This document shows, piece after piece, positions 33,319-42,466 of a DNA stretch of 64,000 bases. A model generated the notes under the pieces. It was not told the DNA's origin and did no database searches. It worked only from the letters and a program-made list of their open reading frames with translations. Position 1 is the first letter of the stretch. Every line of letters begins with the position of its first letter. Source of the stretch: Salipiger pentaromativorans (GTDB lineage: Bacteria > Pseudomonadota > Alphaproteobacteria > Rhodobacterales > Rhodobacteraceae); the NCBI RefSeq assembly GCF_024721115.1, contig NZ_JAMDHK010000014.1, positions 1-64,000 on the forward strand. Direction: 5' to 3'. The translations under genes and the position numbers were made by a program.

Positions 33319-34974
33319 ATGGCACGCAACGGTGGGCAACTGGTGGTGGATTGTCTGATCGCGCTGGGCGCGCGGCGGGCCTTCGGGGTGCCGGGCGAAA
33401 GCTATCTGGCGGTGCTCGACGCGATGCATGACAGCAAGGGCCGGCTCGATTTCGTCAATTGCCGGCAGGAGGGCGGGGCGGCTTTCATGGCGGCGGCGCA
33501 TGGCAAGCTGACGGGGACCCCCGGCATCTGCATGGTGACGCGCGGACCGGGCGCGACCAATGCCTCGATCGGGGTGCATACGGCGATGCAGGACAGCGCG
33601 CCGATGCTGCTGTTGGTGGGGCAGATTGCCACTGGGATGCGCGGGCGCGAGGCGTTTCAGGAGGTCGATTACCGCGCCGTCTTCGGCACCATGGCGAAAT
33701 GGGCGGTGGAGATCGACGATGTGGCGCGCGTGCCCGAGATCCTGTCGCGCGCCTGGACCGTGGCCACCACCGGCCGCCCCGGCCCTGTGGTGATCGCGCT
33801 GCCCGAGGACATGCTGATGGCCAAGGCCGAAGTGGCGCCGCTCGACGGCCCTGTGCCGGTTTTCCCGCCCGAACCCGCGCCGGGCGCGGTGGTCGAGGCG
33901 CTTGAGATGCTGGAGCGCGCCGAGCGTCCGCTGATCGTGATGGGTGGCGCGCCCTGGGACCGTGCGGCCAGCGCGGCGCTGCAACGTTTTGCCGAAGGCT
34001 CGGATATTCCCGTGGCGACGGCCTTTCGCTATCAGGACCAGTTCGACAATCGCTCGCCCTGCTTTTGCGGCGATGCCGGGGTGGGGATGAGCGCGGCGGT
34101 CAAGGGGATTCTGCGCGATGCGGATGTGATTCTGGCGCTAGGCATCCGCTTTGGCGAGAACATGACCGATGGTTATACGCTGCTGCGGGTGCCGGACCCG
34201 GTTCAGAAGATCGTGCATGTCCATGCGTCCGATCGTGAAATCGGCAAGGTCTACCGTCCGGCGCTGGGCATTCACGCCTCGCCCGAGCGCTTTGCGCTGG
34301 CGCTTTCCGAAGCGGTGACGGGCGGCTGGGCGGGCTGGCGCGAATCCGCGCGCGCGGCCTATCTGGGCTTTATCGACAAGGCGCCGGCGCAGCCGGGGCC
34401 GGTGGATATGGTGGCGGTCTGCGCGCATTTGCGGGCGCGGCTCGCCGAGGACGAGCTGGTGCTGACCAATGGTGCGGGCAATTTCACCGTCTGGCCGACG
34501 CGGTTCTTCCGGTTCCGCCCGGGGATGCGGCTGTTGGGGCCGCAATCGGGGGCGATGGGATATGGTCTGCCCGCCGCGGTGGCGGCCAAGCTGGAGCGGC
34601 CGGAGGCGGTGGTCCTGTGTTTTGCCGGCGATGGCGATCTCCAGATGACCCTTCAGGAACTGGCCACCGCGCGGCAGGCCGGTGCGGCGGTGATCGTGAT
34701 CGTGGTCAACAATGGCAGCTACGGCACGATCCGCGCGCATCAGGAGCGGGAATTTCCCGCCCGGGTCAGCGGCACCGATCTGCAAAACCCCGACTTCGCG
34801 GGCATCGCGCGGGCCTGCGGGCTGCATGGCGAGCTGGTCTCGGAGACGGCCCAGTTCGCCGACGCCTTCGAACGCGCGCTGGCCTCGCCCAGCGGCGCGC
34901 TGCTCGAGCTGACGGTCGATGCCGAGGCGCTGACGCCTTACCGGACGCTCAGCCAGATCCGCGCGGGCGTGTGA
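33319..34974 (+). CDS. Thiamine-diphosphate-dependent enzyme, acetolactate-synthase-like
   Basis: 551 residues with the three-domain layout of the acetolactate synthase/benzoylformate decarboxylase superfamily. Glu51 in NCRQEGGAAFMA is the conserved activator of thiamine diphosphate. GDGDLQMTLQELATA with VVNNGSYG some 30 residues later is the cofactor-binding GDG...NN motif. The middle domain (about 190-330) lacks an obvious FAD-specific motif. It is not next to an ilvH-like small subunit, so a role in branched-chain synthesis is unlikely; a catabolic carboligase or decarboxylase is more plausible. AAGGAGAGCGGC precedes the ATG. Confidence 0.85.
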   Translation: MARNGGQLVVDCLIALGARRAFGVPGESYLAVLDAMHDSKGRLDFVNCRQEGGAAFMAAAHGKLTGTPGICMVTRGPGATNASIGVHTAMQDSAPMLLLVGQIATGMRGREAFQEVDYRAVFGTMAKWAVEIDDVARVPEILSRAWTVATTGRPGPVVIALPEDMLMAKAEVAPLDGPVPVFPPEPAPGAVVEALEMLERAERPLIVMGGAPWDRAASAALQRFAEGSDIPVATAFRYQDQFDNRSPCFCGDAGVGMSAAVKGILRDADVILALGIRFGENMTDGYTLLRVPDPVQKIVHVHASDREIGKVYRPALGIHASPERFALALSEAVTGGWAGWRESARAAYLGFIDKAPAQPGPVDMVAVCAHLRARLAEDELVLTNGAGNFTVWPTRFFRFRPGMRLLGPQSGAMGYGLPAAVAAKLERPEAVVLCFAGDGDLQMTLQELATARQAGAAVIVIVVNNGSYGTIRAHQEREFPARVSGTDLQNPDFAGIARACGLHGELVSETAQFADAFERALASPSGALLELTVDAEALTPYRTLSQIRAGV

Positions 34975-35034
34975 CTGGCGGTCTCAAAATATGACGTTAT
35001 ATCATATGGTTGCGATTGGATCTTGACGTGCTCC

Positions 35035-37071
35035 TCAAAGCGTCCGTAGCAGCCGCAGCGCATCGTAGATCGCGGCATGGGTGTTGCGCGCCGAAACCGC
35101 GTCGCCGATGCGGAAAAGCTGGTATTGGCCCTCCGGGTTGTGCACCAGCTCTTGCGGCCGCAGCGCGATCAGCGCCTCGTAATCCACCTCGCCCTGATTG
35201 CGCGCGCCGGGTTTCAGCTCGAAATACAGCTCGTCGAGCGGGCGGGTGCCGCGGTTGACCACGACCTGATCCACCAGCCGTTCGGCGGTCGCCGGGCTGT
35301 AGTCGCTGCCAAGCGTGGCGCGCAGCCCATTGCCCTCGCGCGTGACCGCGTCGAGCCTCCAGGTCACCGTGAAGCGCAGGTCGCGGCCCTGCAACGCGCG
35401 CAGCGAGGGGGTGAGCGACATCGACATGACCTCGGAGGCGATGTTGCGGTCGCGGGTCACGATCTCGACGCTGGCGCCGGCGGCGGTGAGTTTCTCCGCC
35501 GCCTGAAGCGCCGCGAAATCGCCGGCGTCGTCGAAGATCAGCACATTGCTGCCGGGCTGCGCATCGCCCGACAGGATGTCCCAGGCGGTGACCACCAGCG
35601 CATCGCCCGTGTCGAGCCCCTCGGCATGGGGCAGCCCGCCGGTGGCGACGATCACCACGTCCGGCGCCTCGGCCAATACCGTCTCGGCATCGGCGAAGCT
35701 GTTGAAATGAAAGCGCACACCCATGCGCTCGCATTCCGCGAAACGCCAGTCGATAAGCGACATCATCTCGGCCCGGCGCGGGGTCTGCGCGGTCAGCCGC
35801 ACCTGGCCGCCGGGATCGTTCGCCGCCTCGTGCACCACCACCTCATGGCCGCGCAGCGCCGCCACCCGCGCGGCTTCGAGCCCCGCCGGCCCGGCGCCCA
35901 CGATCACCACGCGGCGTGCGGTCTCTGCCGGGGCGATGTCATGCGGCATTTCCAGTTCGCGCCCGGTCGAGGGGTTGTGCAGGCAGAGCGCCCCGCCGCC
36001 CATATAGATCCGGTCGAGACAGTAATTGGCGCCGACACAGGGGCGGATGCGGTCCTCTTCGCCGCGCAGGATCTTGGCGACGATATGCGGATCGGCCATA
36101 TGCGCGCGGGTCATGCCGACCATGTCGAGCTTGCCGCTGGCGATGGCGTGGCGCGCGGTGGCGACATCCTGGATCTTGGCGGCGTGGAAGGTGGGCAGAT
36201 CGCTCGCGGCGCGGATCTCGCCGGCAAAATCCAGATGCGGCGCGCTGCGCATCCCCTGCACGGGGATCACATCGGTCAGCGCCGCGTCGGTGTCGATGCG
36301 GCCCCGGATCACGTTGAGGAAATCCACCAGCCCGCTGGCCTTGAGCCGCCGGGTGATCTCGAGCCCCTCGTCCGGGGTGATGCCGGTCCGGGCGCATTCA
36401 TCGGCCGAATAGCGGATGCCGACAATGAACGTCTCGCCCACGCGCTTGCGGATCGCGCCCAGCACCTCCATGGCAAAGCGCATGCGGTTGTCGAGCGACC
36501 CGCCCCAGGGCGCCTCCATCTCGTTGACCATCGGGGTCCAGAACTGGTCCATCAGATGGCCATAGGCTTCGAGCTCGATACCGTCGAGCCCCGCCGCCTG
36601 CATGCGCTCGGCGGCGCTGGCATAGTCCTCGATCAGCCGCGCGATATCCCAGTCCTCGGCGCGCTTGGGAAAGGCGCGGTGCGCCACCTCGCGGTCATGG
36701 CCGGCCGAGAGCGAGGGCAGCCAGTCGCCCTTGTCCCAGCGGGTGCGGCGGCCGAGATGGGTGAGCTGGATCATCACCGCGCAGCCATGCTCGTGGCAGG
36801 CGTCGCCAAGCGCGCGCATCCAGTCCACCACCTCGTCCTTCCAGGCCAGGATGTTGTTGAAGGCAGGCGGGCTGTCGCGCGAGACGCTGGCCGAGCCCGC
36901 CGTCATCGTCAGCGCGATCCCGGCGCGGGCGCGTTCCACATGATAGGCCCGGTAACGCGCCTTGGGCATCCCGTCTTCGGCATAGGCCGGTTCATGCGAG
37001 GACAGCATCAGGCGGTTCTTCAGCACCAGGTGTTTGAGGCGATAGGGCTGCAACAGCGGATCGGTGGACAT
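35035..37071 (-). CDS. NADH:flavin oxidoreductase / FAD protein, trimethylamine-dehydrogenase-like demethylase
   Basis: 678 residues in the TMADH/2,4-dienoyl-CoA reductase layout. Residues 1-340 are an FMN TIM barrel of the old-yellow-enzyme type (IQLTHLGRRT, GLDGIELEAYGHLMDQFWTP, DNRMRFAMEVL). Then comes the iron-sulfur segment, and from about 385 an FAD/NAD-binding part (VVIVGAGPAGLEAARVAALRG). Of the four cluster cysteines only three remain: Cys345, Cys351 and Cys363, while position 348 is Ala (CVGANYC). Close family members act on N-methylated substrates such as N-methylproline or methylamines. Divergent from a TetR regulator that probably controls it. AAGGAGTCCGGCC precedes the ATG. Confidence 0.85.
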   Translation of the reverse strand: MSTDPLLQPYRLKHLVLKNRLMLSSHEPAYAEDGMPKARYRAYHVERARAGIALTMTAGSASVSRDSPPAFNNILAWKDEVVDWMRALGDACHEHGCAVMIQLTHLGRRTRWDKGDWLPSLSAGHDREVAHRAFPKRAEDWDIARLIEDYASAAERMQAAGLDGIELEAYGHLMDQFWTPMVNEMEAPWGGSLDNRMRFAMEVLGAIRKRVGETFIVGIRYSADECARTGITPDEGLEITRRLKASGLVDFLNVIRGRIDTDAALTDVIPVQGMRSAPHLDFAGEIRAASDLPTFHAAKIQDVATARHAIASGKLDMVGMTRAHMADPHIVAKILRGEEDRIRPCVGANYCLDRIYMGGGALCLHNPSTGRELEMPHDIAPAETARRVVIVGAGPAGLEAARVAALRGHEVVVHEAANDPGGQVRLTAQTPRRAEMMSLIDWRFAECERMGVRFHFNSFADAETVLAEAPDVVIVATGGLPHAEGLDTGDALVVTAWDILSGDAQPGSNVLIFDDAGDFAALQAAEKLTAAGASVEIVTRDRNIASEVMSMSLTPSLRALQGRDLRFTVTWRLDAVTREGNGLRATLGSDYSPATAERLVDQVVVNRGTRPLDELYFELKPGARNQGEVDYEALIALRPQELVHNPEGQYQLFRIGDAVSARNTHAAIYDALRLLRTL

Positions 37072-37110
37072 GGCCGGACTCCTTCGGGGCTGCGGCGACG
37101 CTGCGAGAAA

Positions 37111-37137
37111 TGTTCACTTATGTCAAGTTTGTGTTCA
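37111..37137. promoter_or_regulatory. Candidate promoter/operator between demethylase and TetR genes
   Basis: TGTTCA occurs twice as direct repeats 21 bases apart (37111 and 37132), that is two helical turns. Between them is an imperfect palindrome ACTT-ATGTC-AAGT (37116-37128) that contains TTGACA on the minus strand (37121-37126), a good -35 for the demethylase. A TetR site overlapping the promoter is the natural reading. Confidence 0.45.
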
Positions 37138-37188
37138 TGACTGTCCATTTCCCTTGTTCCAAGAGGGGGCGGCGGCTAGACCGGGCGC

Positions 37189-37830
37189 ATGACAGGGCAG
37201 ACGGATGAGGATGCGGCCGCGAAGGCGGCGGGCTGGCGCGGATCGCGCGAGCTGTGGCTGGAGGCGGCCAAGCAAGCCTTTGTCGATGGCGGGCTCGAGG
37301 CGGTGAAGATCCAGCCTTTGGGGGCGCGGCTGAACCTCTCGCGCACCAGTTTCTATTGGTTTTTCAAGGATCGCGGCGCCTTGCTCGACGCGCTTCTGGC
37401 GCATTGGGAGGCGCAGAACACCGGCGCCATCGTGACCGCCTGCGCCGCCTATGCCGAGACCTTGCCCGAGGCGGTGCTGTCGCTGATCGGGGCGTTTCTG
37501 GACGAGACCGGCTTCGAGCCGCGCTTCGATTTCGCGGTGCGCGGCTGGGCGCATGGGGATGCGGGCGTCGCGGCGCAGGTGCAGGCGGCGGACGAGGCGC
37601 GGCTGGCGGCGATTCGCGAGATGTTCCGGCGGTTCGGGGTGACAGAGGCCGAGGCGGATGTCCGGGCGCGCACGGTCTATCTGACCCAGATGGGATATAT
37701 CTCGATGCAGGTGCGCGAAACGCTGGAGACGCGGCTGTTGCGCGTCGCCGATTACGTCACGATCTTTGCGGGCCAACCACCGACGCCGGCGGATATGGCG
37801 CGGTTCCGCGCCCGGTTCGGCGTGGCCTGA
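37189..37830 (+). CDS. TetR-family transcriptional regulator
   Basis: 213 residues. N-terminal helix-turn-helix at about 18-65 (AAKQAFVDGGLEAVKIQPLG, then LNLSRTSFYWFFKDRGALLDALLAHWE). The C-terminal ligand domain is not assignable. Divergently transcribed from the TMADH-like gene with a 117-base shared upstream region, so it most likely represses that gene until an N-methylated substrate or similar ligand appears. Confidence 0.9.
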   Translation: MTGQTDEDAAAKAAGWRGSRELWLEAAKQAFVDGGLEAVKIQPLGARLNLSRTSFYWFFKDRGALLDALLAHWEAQNTGAIVTACAAYAETLPEAVLSLIGAFLDETGFEPRFDFAVRGWAHGDAGVAAQVQAADEARLAAIREMFRRFGVTEAEADVRARTVYLTQMGYISMQVRETLETRLLRVADYVTIFAGQPPTPADMARFRARFGVA

Positions 37831-37894
37831 CAGGCGTTAGGGCAGGGGCGCGCAACGCGCCGCCGCCCAGGCGCGTGCCGGGCAGGGCGCCGGC

Positions 37895-39088
37895 TCAGCC
37901 CACAAGCTCCACCGCGACGGCGGTGGCCTCGCCGCCGCCGATGCAGAGGCAGGCGATGCCGCGGCGCAGCCCGCGGGCGCGCAGCGCATGCAGCAGCGTG
38001 ACCAGGATGCGGGCCCCGGTCGCGCCGATGGGATGCCCCAGGGCGCAGGCGCCGCCGTTCACGTTGAGACGGTCGCGCGGAATGCCGATCTCTTGCGCAG
38101 CGGCCATCGAGACCACTGCAAAGGCTTCGTTGATCTCGAACAGATCGACCTCTGCCGCCGCCCAGCCGAGCTGGTCCAGCAGTTTGCGGATCGCCGGAAT
38201 CGGCGCGGTGGTGAACCAGGCGGGTTCTTGCGAATGGGTCGCGTGGCCAAGGATGCGCGCCATCACGGGCATATCCTCGGCCACCGCCGTGGCCTCCGTG
38301 GTCAGCACCAGCGCCGCCGCGCCATCGGCATTGGCCGAGGAGCTCGCCGCGGTGATCGTCCCGCCCTCGCCGAAGGCGCTGCGCAGGCCGGGGATCTTGT
38401 CGGGAGCGATCTGCAAGGGGCGCTCGTCGCGCACGACCGTGACCTCGCCCTTGCGGGTACGGACCGTGACCGCAGCGCATTCCGCGTCGAAGGCGCCGCG
38501 TTCCACCGCCTGGCGCGCTCGCGTCAGCGTCTCGATGGCATAGCTGTCCTGATCCTCGCGGCTAAAGCCGTAGCGCTCTGCCGTGGCCTCGCCGAAAAGC
38601 CCCATGGGGCGACCCCGGTCATAGGCGTCTTCGAGCCCGTCCTTCATCATGTGGTCGAGCAGCTCGGAACTGCCCGCCTTGCGGCCCTTGCGCATCTCCG
38701 AAAGCAGAAAGGGCGCACCCGACATCGCCTCCATCCCGCCGGCGACGACGATTCCGGCGCTGCCCGCCCGGAGCAGGTCGTGGCCGATCATCACCGCCTT
38801 CATGCCCGATCCGCAGACCTTGTTCACCGTCGTGGCGCCGGTGGCATCCGCCAGCCCCGCGCCCCGCGCGGCCTGCCGCGCCGGCGCCTGCCCGAGCCCC
38901 GCCGGCAGCACGCAGCCCATGAGCACCTCCGACACCCGGTCGGGCGCCAGACCCGCATCGGAAACCGCCGCGCGGATCGCCGCCGTGCCGAGCTCTGTCG
39001 CGCTGACCCCCGACAGGGCCCCCATGAAGGCACCCAGCGGGGTGCGGCGCGCGGCGGAAATGACGATCGGGTTCGGGTCTCTGGGCAT
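37895..39088 (-). CDS. Acetyl-CoA acetyltransferase (thiolase)
   Basis: 397 residues. Thiolases condense two acyl-CoA molecules or cleave 3-ketoacyl-CoA. Nucleophile Cys92 in TVNKVCGSGMKAV, His near 352 in GGACALGHPIGATGAR and Cys382 in CIGGGEA complete the active site. The GHP motif is typical of the biosynthetic/degradative class II enzymes. It stands alone opposite a TetR gene whose operators overlap its promoter, so it is inducible rather than housekeeping. GAGGAG precedes the ATG. Confidence 0.94.
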   Translation of the reverse strand: MPRDPNPIVISAARRTPLGAFMGALSGVSATELGTAAIRAAVSDAGLAPDRVSEVLMGCVLPAGLGQAPARQAARGAGLADATGATTVNKVCGSGMKAVMIGHDLLRAGSAGIVVAGGMEAMSGAPFLLSEMRKGRKAGSSELLDHMMKDGLEDAYDRGRPMGLFGEATAERYGFSREDQDSYAIETLTRARQAVERGAFDAECAAVTVRTRKGEVTVVRDERPLQIAPDKIPGLRSAFGEGGTITAASSSANADGAAALVLTTEATAVAEDMPVMARILGHATHSQEPAWFTTAPIPAIRKLLDQLGWAAAEVDLFEINEAFAVVSMAAAQEIGIPRDRLNVNGGACALGHPIGATGARILVTLLHALRARGLRRGIACLCIGGGEATAVAVELVG

Positions 39089-39114
39089 GGGGGGCTCCTC
39101 TTGGTGTTGCCGTT

Positions 39115-39164
39115 AGATTATGATCGTAATCATTCTTGTCAACATTAAGATTATGACTGTAATT
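39115..39164. promoter_or_regulatory. Two TetR-type operators overlapping the thiolase promoter
   Basis: GATTATGATCGTAATC (39116-39131) and GATTATGACTGTAATT (39149-39164) are two copies of a GATTA-N6-TAATC palindrome, 33 bases apart. On the minus strand TTGACA (39137-39142), 16 bases and TAATCT (39115-39120) form a strong promoter whose -10 lies inside the first operator. The second operator sits between that promoter and the divergent TetR gene, fitting repression of both. Confidence 0.8.
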
Positions 39165-39192
39165 TAACGATGAGCGAAAAGGGGGGATGCCC

Positions 39193-39753
39193 ATGCGCAT
39201 GAGCCGGAGCGATGCGGCGAAGAACCGGGAGCGCGTGGTCGCGACCGCAAGCGAGATGTTTCGTGCCGAAGGTTATGACGGCATCGGAATCGCCGGGCTG
39301 ATGCAGGCGGCGGGGCTGACCAACGGGGCCTTCTACAAGCAGTTCGACAGCAAGGAAGCGCTGATCGCGGAGGCGACGGCCGAGGCGCTTGCCCGGAACG
39401 CAGAGGCCTGGCAGGCGGTGCTCGACTCGGCGCAGGGCGATCCGCTCGCCGCCGTTTCGGAGTGGTATCTTTCCGCGCCTCACATTGCCCATCGCGAGAA
39501 GGGATGCGCCTATGCGGCGCTGGCCAGCGAGGCGCCACGCCACGACGCGCGCGTGGGGAGGGCGTTCGAGGACGGGCTCCGGCACACGCTGTCGCTGATT
39601 TCCGGGGCGGCGGACGGTGACGATACCATGGCCATCCGTCTGCTGAGCCGGCTGATCGGCGCGCTGATGCTCGCCCGCGCGGTCCGCGACCCGGAGCTGG
39701 CGGCGTCGATCGTCGCGGCCAACAGGGCACCGGAGGCGCCCAGGGGGTCCTGA
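39193..39753 (+). CDS. TetR-family transcriptional regulator
   Basis: 186 residues. N-terminal helix-turn-helix VVATASEMFRAEGYDGIGIA, then LTNGAFYKQFDSKEALIAEA, followed by a helical ligand domain of the kind seen in TetR proteins with a TetR_C_33-like core. Three in-frame ATGs lie close together (39187, 39193, 39199); the middle one has best spacing to a run of six Gs. Divergent from the thiolase gene, with two matching operators between them, so it is the likely repressor of the thiolase and of itself. Confidence 0.9.
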   Translation: MRMSRSDAAKNRERVVATASEMFRAEGYDGIGIAGLMQAAGLTNGAFYKQFDSKEALIAEATAEALARNAEAWQAVLDSAQGDPLAAVSEWYLSAPHIAHREKGCAYAALASEAPRHDARVGRAFEDGLRHTLSLISGAADGDDTMAIRLLSRLIGALMLARAVRDPELAASIVAANRAPEAPRGS

Positions 39754-39837
39754 GCGGGTCCGGCTGTCCCAAGGAGATCATGCGCCGGGCGAGGGAAGCC
39801 CGCGCTCTCGGGGTCGGTATGGGTGGGTGTTTGAAGA

Positions 39838-39912
<75 letters not shown>

Positions 39913-40012
39913 GCCGGGACGCCTTGATGGCGTGGGCGGCTGATTAGACGCAAATCGAATCCGGTGCAAGCGCAATCTGGACGGTTTTTCGCCCCTGCTT
40001 TAAAGAAGGTCC

Positions 40013-40171
40013 ATGGAGCGCAAGACAGGCAGCCAGAAACCCAAGGCGGATGATCGCGATGCGCGGCTGAAAGCGGCGCTGAAGGCGAATCTCGCGCGGC
40101 GAAAACAACAGGCCAGAGCGCGCGGAGCGGAGAAAGCCGCGCCGGGGCAGAGCAGTGAAAAGGATCAGTAG
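40013..40171 (+). CDS. Small basic protein upstream of murA
   Basis: 52 residues (MERKTGSQKPKADDRDARLK at the start), highly charged and rich in Lys, Arg and Ala, ending in a hydrophilic tail. Most of it should be one long helix (ARLKAALKANLARRKQQARA). No known function; small proteins of this look are found in front of murA in relatives. AAGAAGGT precedes the ATG, and its stop is only 3 bases from the murA start, so it is the first gene of the murA transcript. Confidence 0.75.
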   Translation: MERKTGSQKPKADDRDARLKAALKANLARRKQQARARGAEKAAPGQSSEKDQ

Positions 40172-40174
40172 GAC

Positions 40175-41446
40175 ATGGATTCCATCGTCGTCACCGGGAA
40201 TGGCCCGCTTTCGGGCCAGATCCCCATCGCGGGTGCCAAGAACGCCTGCCTGACCCTCATGCCGGCGACGCTGCTGTCGGACGAGCCGCTGACGCTGACC
40301 AACGCGCCGCGGCTGTCGGACATCCGTACCATGACGCTGCTGCTGCAATCGCTGGGCGCCGAGGTGCAGGGGTTGCAGGAGGATCAGGTTCTGGCGATGT
40401 CGAGCCACAGCCTGACCAGCACCCGCGCCGAATACGACATCGTGCGCAAGATGCGCGCCTCGATCCTGGTGCTCGGCCCGCTGCTGGCGCGGCACGGCCA
40501 TGCCGAGGTCTCGCTGCCCGGCGGCTGCGCCATCGGTGCGCGGCCCGTCGATCTGCACCTGAAGGCGCTGGAGGCCATGGGCGCCGAGCTCGAGCTGAAA
40601 GAGGGCTATGTCCACGCCAAGGCGCCTGCCGGAGGCTTGCGGGGCGGGGTGGTGGAGTTTCCCTTCGTCACCGTGGGCGCGACCGAGAACGCGCTGATGG
40701 CCGCGACACTGGCCAAGGGCACCACGGTGCTGAAGAACGCCGCGCGCGAGCCCGAGATTGTCGATCTGGCGCAATGCCTGCGCAAGATGGGGGCGCAGAT
40801 CGCGGGTGAGGGCACCGATACCATCGAGATCCAGGGCGTCGACCGGCTTGGCGGGGCGACTCACCGGGTGGTGACCGACCGGATCGAGCTGGGCACCTAT
40901 ATGCTGGCCCCGGCGATCTGCGGCGGCGAGGTGGAGTGCCTCGGCGGCACGATCGCGCTGGTCGAGAGCTTTTGCGAAAAGCTCGACGCGGCGGGGGTCG
41001 GCGTGGAGGAGACGGCGACCGGTCTCAAGGTCAGCCGCAAGAACGGGCGGGTGCGCGCGGTGGATGTGGTGACCGAGCCCTTCCCGGGCTTTCCGACCGA
41101 TCTTCAGGCGCAGATGATGGCGCTGCTCTGCACCGCCGAGGGAACCTCGGTGCTCGAGGAGAAGATTTTCGAGAATCGCTTCATGCACGCGCCGGAACTG
41201 ATACGCATGGGCGCCCAGATCGACGTGCATGGCGGCACCGCGACGGTGACGGGGGTCGAGAAGCTCAAGGGCGCGCCGGTGATGGCCACCGATCTGCGCG
41301 CCAGCGTCTCGCTGATTCTGGCGGGACTCGCCGCCGAGGGCGAAACGGTGGTAAGCCGGGTCTATCACCTCGATCGCGGCTATGAGCATGTGGTGCGCAA
41401 GCTGCGCGGGGTCGGGGCCAAGATCGAACGGGTGAAGGGCGATTGA
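40175..41446 (+). CDS. murA: UDP-N-acetylglucosamine 1-carboxyvinyltransferase
   Basis: 423 residues. MurA transfers enolpyruvate to UDP-GlcNAc, the first committed step of peptidoglycan synthesis. Begins [24 protein letters not shown]; the catalytic, fosfomycin-reactive Cys118 lies in [17 protein letters not shown]; the lid and C-terminal motifs [14 protein letters not shown] and [14 protein letters not shown] are intact. Length is normal. Confidence 0.97.
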   Translation: MDSIVVTGNGPLSGQIPIAGAKNACLTLMPATLLSDEPLTLTNAPRLSDIRTMTLLLQSLGAEVQGLQEDQVLAMSSHSLTSTRAEYDIVRKMRASILVLGPLLARHGHAEVSLPGGCAIGARPVDLHLKALEAMGAELELKEGYVHAKAPAGGLRGGVVEFPFVTVGATENALMAATLAKGTTVLKNAAREPEIVDLAQCLRKMGAQIAGEGTDTIEIQGVDRLGGATHRVVTDRIELGTYMLAPAICGGEVECLGGTIALVESFCEKLDAAGVGVEETATGLKVSRKNGRVRAVDVVTEPFPGFPTDLQAQMMALLCTAEGTSVLEEKIFENRFMHAPELIRMGAQIDVHGGTATVTGVEKLKGAPVMATDLRASVSLILAGLAAEGETVVSRVYHLDRGYEHVVRKLRGVGAKIERVKGD

Positions 41447-41907
41447 CGGACGCACGGTTTGAAGACGCAGGCGGCGGGCCGCTGAATCTCGGGGCGATGG
41501 ACCCCGAGGATTTGCAGGTGCTCTCCGCGCTGCTGCAGGATGCGGTGCTGACCGCGGGCGATATTTCCTGGCAAAAACGGCACCGGCGGCTGGCGCTGCT
41601 GGTGAACCGTGTGCGGCGCGAGGACGGGGTGCACACCGTGCCGCCCGAGCGTGTGCGGGCGCTGGTCTCGGTCGAGAATGTGCAGGCGGTGGCCAGCCAG
41701 GGCGTTGCCCGTGGCGATGGAGAAACCGTGCTGTCGCTTCTCTCGGTGCAGTTCGAACCCGGAGAAGAGGGCGCGGGGTTTGTCGTCTTTACCCTGGCCG
41801 GCGACGGCGCGCTGCGGGCGCAGGTCGAAGCTCTGGAGCTTCGCCTGCGCGACGTGACCCGGCCGTATCGTGCCGTTTCCGGAAAACTGCCGGATCACGA
41901 AGGCTAG
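41443..41907 (+). CDS. DUF2948 family protein
   Basis: 154 residues. [20 protein letters not shown] and [19 protein letters not shown] are hallmarks of the DUF2948 family, found next to murA/hisD in alphaproteobacteria; function unknown. It starts at a TTG that overlaps the murA stop (TTGA), with GAAGGGC ahead, so it is translationally coupled to murA. It converges with the cytochrome gene 9 bases further. Confidence 0.85.
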   Translation: MTDARFEDAGGGPLNLGAMDPEDLQVLSALLQDAVLTAGDISWQKRHRRLALLVNRVRREDGVHTVPPERVRALVSVENVQAVASQGVARGDGETVLSLLSVQFEPGEEGAGFVVFTLAGDGALRAQVEALELRLRDVTRPYRAVSGKLPDHEG

Positions 41908-41916
41908 TCCGGCGGT

Positions 41917-42312
41917 TTACGGCGCCTGGATCGACTCGAGGAAATAGGCGAGCGACAGGATGCGCCCGCGGACCTCGATCTCGCTGCCGTAGCTGCCCAT
42001 CTCCTCTGCGCTGTCCTTGAACCGCTGCCCCCAGACCGGCATCGGGTATCCGTGCCCGCGCACCCCGGTCCGCCCGTCGATCACCTGGATCATCGCGAGC
42101 ATGGGAAAGGCGCCGTCGTTCCTGGCCGAGATCTGCGTGAGATCGGGCACCGGAACCGTCATCATCTCGGCCAGCGGGCCATCGCCCGTGCCCGAGACGC
42201 CGTGACAGGCGGCACAATGGTTCAGGTATTCGGCTTCCCCTGCCTGGTCGGCCTGTGCCGACAAGGGCAGGATGAGTGCCAGAACGGCACCCATGGCTGC
42301 AAAGGCTCTCAT
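41917..42312 (-). CDS. Small c-type cytochrome
   Basis: 131 residues. Signal peptide at 1-21 (LALILPLSAQA-DQ). One haem-binding motif CAACH (33-37) follows the usual EAEYLNHCAACHG start, and Met in GYPMPVWG near residue 91 is the likely sixth ligand. It is periplasmic and should carry single electrons. An FNR-type site 69 bases upstream of the start suggests control by oxygen. It is a lone gene, with no oxidase beside it. Confidence 0.9.
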   Translation of the reverse strand: MRAFAAMGAVLALILPLSAQADQAGEAEYLNHCAACHGVSGTGDGPLAEMMTVPVPDLTQISARNDGAFPMLAMIQVIDGRTGVRGHGYPMPVWGQRFKDSAEEMGSYGSEIEVRGRILSLAYFLESIQAP

Positions 42313-42380
42313 GTGAGTCCTCCTCCCTTTGCGTGGTCTCCCCGTCCTTCGGAATGTTAGCGCTACGAATTTTACCGGCC

Positions 42381-42394
42381 TTGACCGGGATCAA
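42381..42394. promoter_or_regulatory. FNR/FnrL-type binding site
   Basis: TTGAC-CGGG-ATCAA, nine of ten positions of the consensus TTGAT-N4-ATCAA. It lies 69 bases upstream of the cytochrome c start and 73 bases upstream of hisD on the other strand. The cytochrome is the more likely target. Confidence 0.65.
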
Positions 42395-42466
42395 GGCGGC
42401 GCGCAGGTGCTTGAGGCAAGGGCGGGCAGCGGGTAAGAGGCGAAGGACACGCACAAGGACCTTGCC

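Noticed and set aside
34990-35010. Zur-like half palindrome CGTTATATCATATGG
   Set aside because: It matches only part of the Zur site and lies between two convergent gene ends, where an operator has no obvious role.
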